The position numbers and the translations under genes are program-made. This document shows positions 60,458 through 64,000 of a stretch of 64,000 nt of DNA, one piece after another (position 1 is the first letter of the stretch; every line of letters begins with the position of its first letter). The DNA is taken from the NCBI RefSeq assembly GCF_018474015.1, contig NZ_JAHCSG010000003.1, forward strand, positions 496,001 to 560,000, written 5' to 3'. Below the pieces are notes generated by a model. It saw only the letters and a program-made list of their open reading frames with translations, did not search any database and was not told the DNA's origin. This DNA is from Williamsia sp. CHRR-6. Its GTDB lineage: Bacteria > Actinomycetota > Actinomycetes > Mycobacteriales > Mycobacteriaceae.

Positions 60458-61279
60458 ATGACCGCCGCGCAGCCCGCACCCACCCCGTCCGCCGTCGGTC
60501 GTGAGTGGTCCACGGGGCGATATGATGCGGTGGCGGCCCGCATCTTCGACATCGCAGTCGAGCTGGTCGCCTCGGTGGAAGACCGCTTACCGTTGTCTGC
60601 GGTACGCACCATCGACCTGGCCTGTGGCACCGGCAACGCCGCGTTCGCGTTGGCGGAGGTGGGCGCCACCGACATCACCGGCCTGGACATCTCACCCGAG
60701 TTGATCGCTGTGGCACAACAGAAGTCACGGGTGTCGCCACACGACACCGACATCACCTGGGTGATCGGCGACGCCGCAGACACCGGCTTGCCGGCCGAAT
60801 CGTTCGATGCCGCGGTCTCCAGCATGGGCCTGATCTTCGTCGAACCGGTCAGTCAGGTCGCCGAGCTGGTGCGACTGCTACGTCCCGGCGGAACGTTGGG
60901 TTTCAGCGCATGGATGAAGCCTTCCCACAACCCTTTCCACGATCCGGTGGCCACCGTGCTGGGTACGTCTCCGCCGGGAGCGTTTGCACCCGAACAGTGG
61001 GGTGAGCCCGAGACCGTTCGCGCCCGGTTGGCCGAGGACTTCGACACCGTCGAGATCGAACATCGCGTACACACCTGGGCGTTCGACACCGCCGAGAGCG
61101 CGATGCACTTCCTCACCAGCGAGTCGCCGTATCACGTGGATCTGCTGCGCCGGTGCGACGAGATGGAGCGCGAACGTCTGGTCGCCGGTTTCGAGGCGGC
61201 ACTGGCCCCGCACACCGACGGATCCGGGCGCGTGGCGTTCGATGCGCCGTACCTGATCGTCACCGCGCGACGCCGCTGA
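60458..61279 (+). CDS. Class I SAM-dependent methyltransferase
   Basis: A 273-residue methyltransferase. TIDLACGTGNAAFALAE is motif I, DITGLDISPELIAVAQQ motif II, ITWVIGDAADTGLPAESFDAAVSSMGLIF motif III/IV and LLRPGGTLGFSAW the post-domain strand. It is of the UbiE/Coq5-like small-molecule type; the substrate is unknown. ATG 60458 (MTAAQPAPTPS) is preferred, with GTG 60428 as an alternative. The 19-bp repeat array begins eleven bases after its stop. Confidence 0.82.
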   Translation: MTAAQPAPTPSAVGREWSTGRYDAVAARIFDIAVELVASVEDRLPLSAVRTIDLACGTGNAAFALAEVGATDITGLDISPELIAVAQQKSRVSPHDTDITWVIGDAADTGLPAESFDAAVSSMGLIFVEPVSQVAELVRLLRPGGTLGFSAWMKPSHNPFHDPVATVLGTSPPGAFAPEQWGEPETVRARLAEDFDTVEIEHRVHTWAFDTAESAMHFLTSESPYHVDLLRRCDEMERERLVAGFEAALAPHTDGSGRVAFDAPYLIVTARRR

Positions 61280-61289
61280 CCCTCCCTTC

Positions 61290-61549
61290 CGCACGGTCTG
61301 GTTCAGCTCGCACGGTCTGGTTCAGCTCGCACGGTTCCGCCCCGTTCGCACGGTCCGGTTCAGCTCGCACGGTTCTGCCCCGTTCGCACGGTCTGGTTCA
61401 GCTCGCACGGTTCCGCCCCGTTCGCACGGTCCATGTCGCTTCGCACGCCGCATGCACCGTGCGAAACGCACCACACCATGCGAACAACCCCAACCCATGC
61501 GAAACGCACCACACCGTGCGAGCAACGCCAACCCATGCGAACGGGGCGG
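61290..61549. repeat. 19-bp repeat array with inverted halves
   Basis: Eight units of 19 bp in a row start with CGCACGGT (61290, 61309, 61328, 61347, 61366, 61385, 61404, 61423), alternating mainly between CTGGTTCAGCT and TCCGCCCCGTT spacers. At 61442-61463 CGCACGCC-GCATGC-ACCGTGCG forms a central dyad. Then four 19-bp units in the opposite orientation end in CGTGCG/CATGCG (61464-61539), and AACGGGGCGG (61540-61549) is the complement of a left-hand spacer. The array fills most of the 354-base gap between two rightward genes. Confidence 0.9.
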
Positions 61550-61633
61550 CGGCAGGCGAGCCGATCGGAGCCGCCGGGAACGGGTTCTGTGGACCGCGTT
61601 CGGCAGCCGTGGTTCCTCGCTTACCGTAGGGGA

Positions 61634-62248
61634 GTGAATTCTCCACAGCTCACCCCCGAGACCGCGAGCCCAGCTGCACCGGTCGAGGACTTCAAGACCA
61701 TCCTCACCTGGCGTAACGCCGAGGCCACCCGCATCGAGCAGGCTCGCGTCCAGGTCACCGGCGATCGGGTGAAGGCCTACGGCCAGATCATCGCCGCCGC
61801 CACCCCGACCAGCGAGGCGTTCTGCGCCACCTACGACCTGTTGACCAACGACCTCGGTGTCACTCGTCGACTCTCGGTGCAGCTGGTGCGCGCCGGTGGC
61901 GAGGTACAGATCTCCCTGACCCGTGACGCCGAGCAGACCTGGCTGATCCAGACGCCACAGGGCACCACGCGTGGCGACTTCGGCGGAGCCCGGGATGTGG
62001 ACCTGATGCTCAGCCCGATGTTCAACACTCTGCCCATCCGCCGCCTGGGGTTGCACCGCACCGCCACGACCGTGGAGTTGCCGGTGGTCTACCTTCGGCT
62101 GCCCGAGGGTGTGGTCAGCGCCGAGACCCAGACCTACACCGCTGGTGGCGACGCCATCGAGATCGTCTCACCGGTGGGCAACGCGACCATCCACACCGAC
62201 GAGCACGGCTTCGTCAGCAGCTATTCCGGTCTGGCCGAACGCATCTGA
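61634..62248 (+). CDS. Putative glycolipid-binding protein (DUF1089)
   Basis: A 204-residue protein with the DUF1089/putative glycolipid-binding pattern: ILTWRNAEATRIEQARVQV, TPTSEAFCATYDLLTNDLGVTRRLSVQL, DVDLMLSPMFNTLPIRRLGL and TYTAGGDAIEIVSPVGNATIHTDEHGFVSSYSGL. It has no signal peptide and is probably cytoplasmic. GTG 61634 is chosen because the family start is close; longer frames would run through the 19-bp array. Its 3' end overlaps the convergent tyrA gene by 28 bases. Confidence 0.78.
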   Translation: MNSPQLTPETASPAAPVEDFKTILTWRNAEATRIEQARVQVTGDRVKAYGQIIAAATPTSEAFCATYDLLTNDLGVTRRLSVQLVRAGGEVQISLTRDAEQTWLIQTPQGTTRGDFGGARDVDLMLSPMFNTLPIRRLGLHRTATTVELPVVYLRLPEGVVSAETQTYTAGGDAIEIVSPVGNATIHTDEHGFVSSYSGLAERI

Positions 62249-63192
62249 GCTCCGCGCCACACCGAACCGCGCTGGGCCTCGATGCGCATCCGGCGCGGCC
62301 AGTCGTCACTGCCCACCGCCACGGTGATCGATGGCGCTCCTGCACCTGCGATCTGGTCGTACCGCAACCGCGCGGTGTGGCCCGCCTCCACCAGTCCAGC
62401 CACCGTGCCGGCCTCGGTCAGTTCGGTGCGAGCGGCAGCCAGCAGCTCGATGGTCTGGTCCAGGGCGGCCGCCAACGACTCCCGGTTGGCCTCCAACATG
62501 GCCCGTTGCAGCGCCGGTGCAGTGCCAGCCACCCGGGTGCCGTCGCGGAAACTGCCTGCAGCCAGCCGCAACGCCAGATCACCGGCCTGCCCACCGACAG
62601 CCGCGGTGGCCGCCGCGGTCAGGTGCGGCAGATGGGAGATGGCGGCAACGGCCGCATCGTGGGCGTCGGTGCCCACCGGCACCACCACCGACCCCACCTC
62701 GAGCGCGAGATCGGCGACGGCCGACCACACCTGCGGATCGGCGTCGTCATCGGTGGCCACCGCCCAGGTGGCGCCCCGGAACAACTCAGGATCGGTTGCC
62801 CCCCAACCGGATACCGCAGTCCCAGCCATCGGGTGGCCGCCCACGAAGCGAGCGGTGAGACCACGCTCGGCCACCATGGACGCCACCTGCGCCTTCACAC
62901 TGATCACGTCGGTCAGCGGCGCATCGGATGCATGCTCTGCGATCGCGTCCAGCATGGGACCCGCTGCGGTCACCGGCGTGGCGAGGACGATCAACGAGCC
63001 GGCTGCGGTGGCGCGATCGAGCACCGCGATCAGATCGGTGTCGGCGTCGTACCCGTCGGCTCGCGCGGCCTCGACCGTCTGCGGCGACCGGTTGTAGCCG
63101 AACGCCTCCCGCCCCACTGACACCGCCGCACGCAGCAACGATCCGCCTATCAGGCCCAGTCCGAGGATGCACACGCTGCCGTCGCCGACCAT
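62221..63192 (-). CDS. tyrA: Prephenate dehydrogenase
   Basis: A 323-residue tyrosine-pathway enzyme that oxidatively decarboxylates prephenate (or arogenate) with NAD(P). The N-terminal Rossmann site is VCILGLGLIGGSLLRA, followed by VISVKAQV and RFVGGHPMAGTAVSGW, with the catalytic His in HPMAG, then the all-helical C-terminal domain (AAAISHLPHLTAAATAA and so on). ATG 63192 (MVGDGSVCILGLG) is the best start; 63237 is an alternative. It is divergent from the TadA-associated gene, as in M. tuberculosis Rv3754/Rv3753c. Confidence 0.92.
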   Translation of the reverse strand: MVGDGSVCILGLGLIGGSLLRAAVSVGREAFGYNRSPQTVEAARADGYDADTDLIAVLDRATAAGSLIVLATPVTAAGPMLDAIAEHASDAPLTDVISVKAQVASMVAERGLTARFVGGHPMAGTAVSGWGATDPELFRGATWAVATDDDADPQVWSAVADLALEVGSVVVPVGTDAHDAAVAAISHLPHLTAAATAAVGGQAGDLALRLAAGSFRDGTRVAGTAPALQRAMLEANRESLAAALDQTIELLAAARTELTEAGTVAGLVEAGHTARLRYDQIAGAGAPSITVAVGSDDWPRRMRIEAQRGSVWRGAQMRSARPE

Positions 63193-63286
63193 GGCCACAA
63201 CAGTGGCACATCGGGCGGGCGCAAGGGGTGAAGGCACCCCGCGGCGGGACTTGGGAATCGCTTCGAGGTGGGACTACGGTGGCCCC

Positions 63287-63796
63287 ATGGCTGGTGAGGG
63301 TAACGATGACCTGGACGGTTTCGCTGTCGCCGTGGTCCGCGAGGACGGCGCGTGGACCGTAACCGCCATGGACGACAGTGCCCTGTCCAGCCTCGCCGAC
63401 GCCGAGCGTTCACTCCGTGAGATGCGCAGTGCCGGTGCAGTTTTCGGCCTTCTCGATGTAGACGATGAATTCTTCGTGGTGATCCGGCCGGCCCCCACCG
63501 GCTCGCGGCTGCTGCTGTCGGACGCCACCGCCGGGCTCGACTACGACATCGCCGTGGACGTACTCGACGCACTCAACGTCGAGGTTCCCGACATCGACGC
63601 CGACGAGCTCGACGACGTGGAGCCCTGGGAGGAAGGCGATCTGGGGTTGCTGGCCGACCTCGGCCTGCCCGACTCGGTGATGAACGTGATCGTCTCCGAC
63701 ACCGACCTCTACGCCGACGAGCAGATCGGGATGATCGCGGCCCGGCTGGGTTTCGCCGACGAGTTGTCGCGTGTGCTCGACAAACTCGGTCACTGA
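63287..63796 (+). CDS. tRNA adenosine deaminase-associated protein
   Basis: A 169-residue acidic protein found next to tadA across actinobacteria (Rv3753c homologue). FAVAVVREDGAWTV, SLADAERSLREMRSAGAVFGLLDVDDEFFVVIRP and LSDATAGLDYDIAVDVLD are family landmarks, with a strongly acidic middle (VPDIDADELDDVEPWEEGD). Its function is unknown; it is assumed to work with TadA, encoded eleven bases downstream. Confidence 0.9.
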   Translation: MAGEGNDDLDGFAVAVVREDGAWTVTAMDDSALSSLADAERSLREMRSAGAVFGLLDVDDEFFVVIRPAPTGSRLLLSDATAGLDYDIAVDVLDALNVEVPDIDADELDDVEPWEEGDLGLLADLGLPDSVMNVIVSDTDLYADEQIGMIAARLGFADELSRVLDKLGH

Positions 63797-63807
63797 CCAC
63801 ACGTCTC

Positions 63808-64000
63808 ATGGCGCCGTGGTCCCGCGCAGTCGACGACGAGTGGATGTCACTGGCATTGTCGGCCGCGAAAGGCTCGGGCCCGCAGGATGTTCCGGTCGGG
63901 GCGGTGGTGCTGGATGCAGACGGGACGGTGCTGGCCCGCGCAGGCAACCGCCGTGAGGCCGATGGCGATCCCACCGCTCACGCCGAGATCCTCGCCATCC
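63808..64000 (+). CDS. tadA: tRNA-specific adenosine deaminase TadA (partial, 3' end outside window)
   Basis: Sixty-four codons from ATG 63808 to the window edge. VPVGAVVLDADG and the zinc/catalytic HAE (58-60, TAHAEILAI) identify the cytidine-deaminase-fold TadA, which converts A34 of tRNA-Arg(ACG) to inosine. That tRNA gene lies at 57792-57864. The C-terminal PCxxC cluster is beyond the window. Confidence 0.92.
   Translation, partial: MAPWSRAVDDEWMSLALSAAKGSGPQDVPVGAVVLDADGTVLARAGNRREADGDPTAHAEILAI

Noticed and set aside
61290-61549. CRISPR array
   Set aside because: The repeats are only 19 bp in period with an 8-base core, the spacers alternate between two sequences, orientation flips midway, and no cas genes are near. 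The same reasoning applies to the 21-bp arrays at 21.1 and 22.4 kb.
61433-61633. Protein-coding extension through the 19-bp array into the DUF1089 gene
   Set aside because: The translated repeats are Thr/His/Cys-rich low-complexity sequence, and the family begins at the GTG at 61634.

Overview
The window looks like a chromosomal segment of a mycolic-acid-containing actinobacterium, most likely Gordonia or a close relative. It is very GC-rich with many GTG starts and short ATGA gene overlaps. It encodes mycobacterial-type galactan synthesis and export (GlfT1, Wzt, Wzm), the proteasome activator Bpa, an LGFP-repeat cell-wall protein, a mycolyltransferase-like esterase and an EthA-type monooxygenase. 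The genus is inferred from gene content alone. No phage, insertion sequence, CRISPR array or rRNA was seen.

Layout. 1-2.3 kb: end of an SRPBCC gene, an SDR and an MDR oxidoreductase. 2.5-5.8 kb: a five-gene redox operon (small exported Ser/Gly/Thr-rich protein, ApbE, ferric-reductase-like membrane protein, NuoF-like flavoprotein, 3Fe-4S ferredoxin). 5.8-10.9 kb: a more A/T-rich accessory stretch of unknown, membrane and exported proteins, ending in an LGFP/NlpC-like protein whose 5' end carries a heptamer repeat in the frame-breaking copy number. 11.1-24 kb: Ku, a DUF350/glutathionylspermidine-synthase-like/lipoprotein operon, two divergent crotonases, a one-polypeptide ECF-type transporter, an EthA-like monooxygenase, and an MFS exporter bracketed by 21-bp repeat arrays. 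24-30.6 kb: LysG/LysE pair, EAL-DICT protein, YoaK-type protein, lactate-monooxygenase-like enzyme, DUF2231 protein, crotonase. 30.7-34.4 kb: three tandem secreted lipases.

34.4-44.4 kb and 56.5-64 kb hold many genes I recognise as counterparts of the M. tuberculosis Rv3752c-Rv3789 neighbourhood: GtrA, GlfT1, Wzt, Wzm, Bpa, the Rv3778c and Rv3777 homologues, a DUF222/HNH protein, HisC2/Pat, TyrA, the TadA-associated protein and TadA. Two tRNA-Ser genes and one tRNA-Arg(ACG) lie in the same interval. Between these blocks sit more variable genes: a type II restriction-modification pair of Eco29kI type, an exported lipoprotein with a decayed paralogue, DUF2200, a CPBP protease, CorA, a divergent ddl/murF pair with an acyltransferase, and a mycolyltransferase-like esterase.

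How it fits together: several modules concern the envelope. These are galactan export, peptidoglycan precursor ligases, the acyltransferase, secreted lipases, the mycolyltransferase-like protein and the LGFP protein. Others are small redox and regulator-target units. The most unusual DNA is three short-period repeat systems: 7 bp at 10.9 kb, 21 bp at 21.1 and 22.4 kb, and 19 bp with inverted halves at 61.3-61.5 kb. They appear to affect, or sit at, gene starts and ends.
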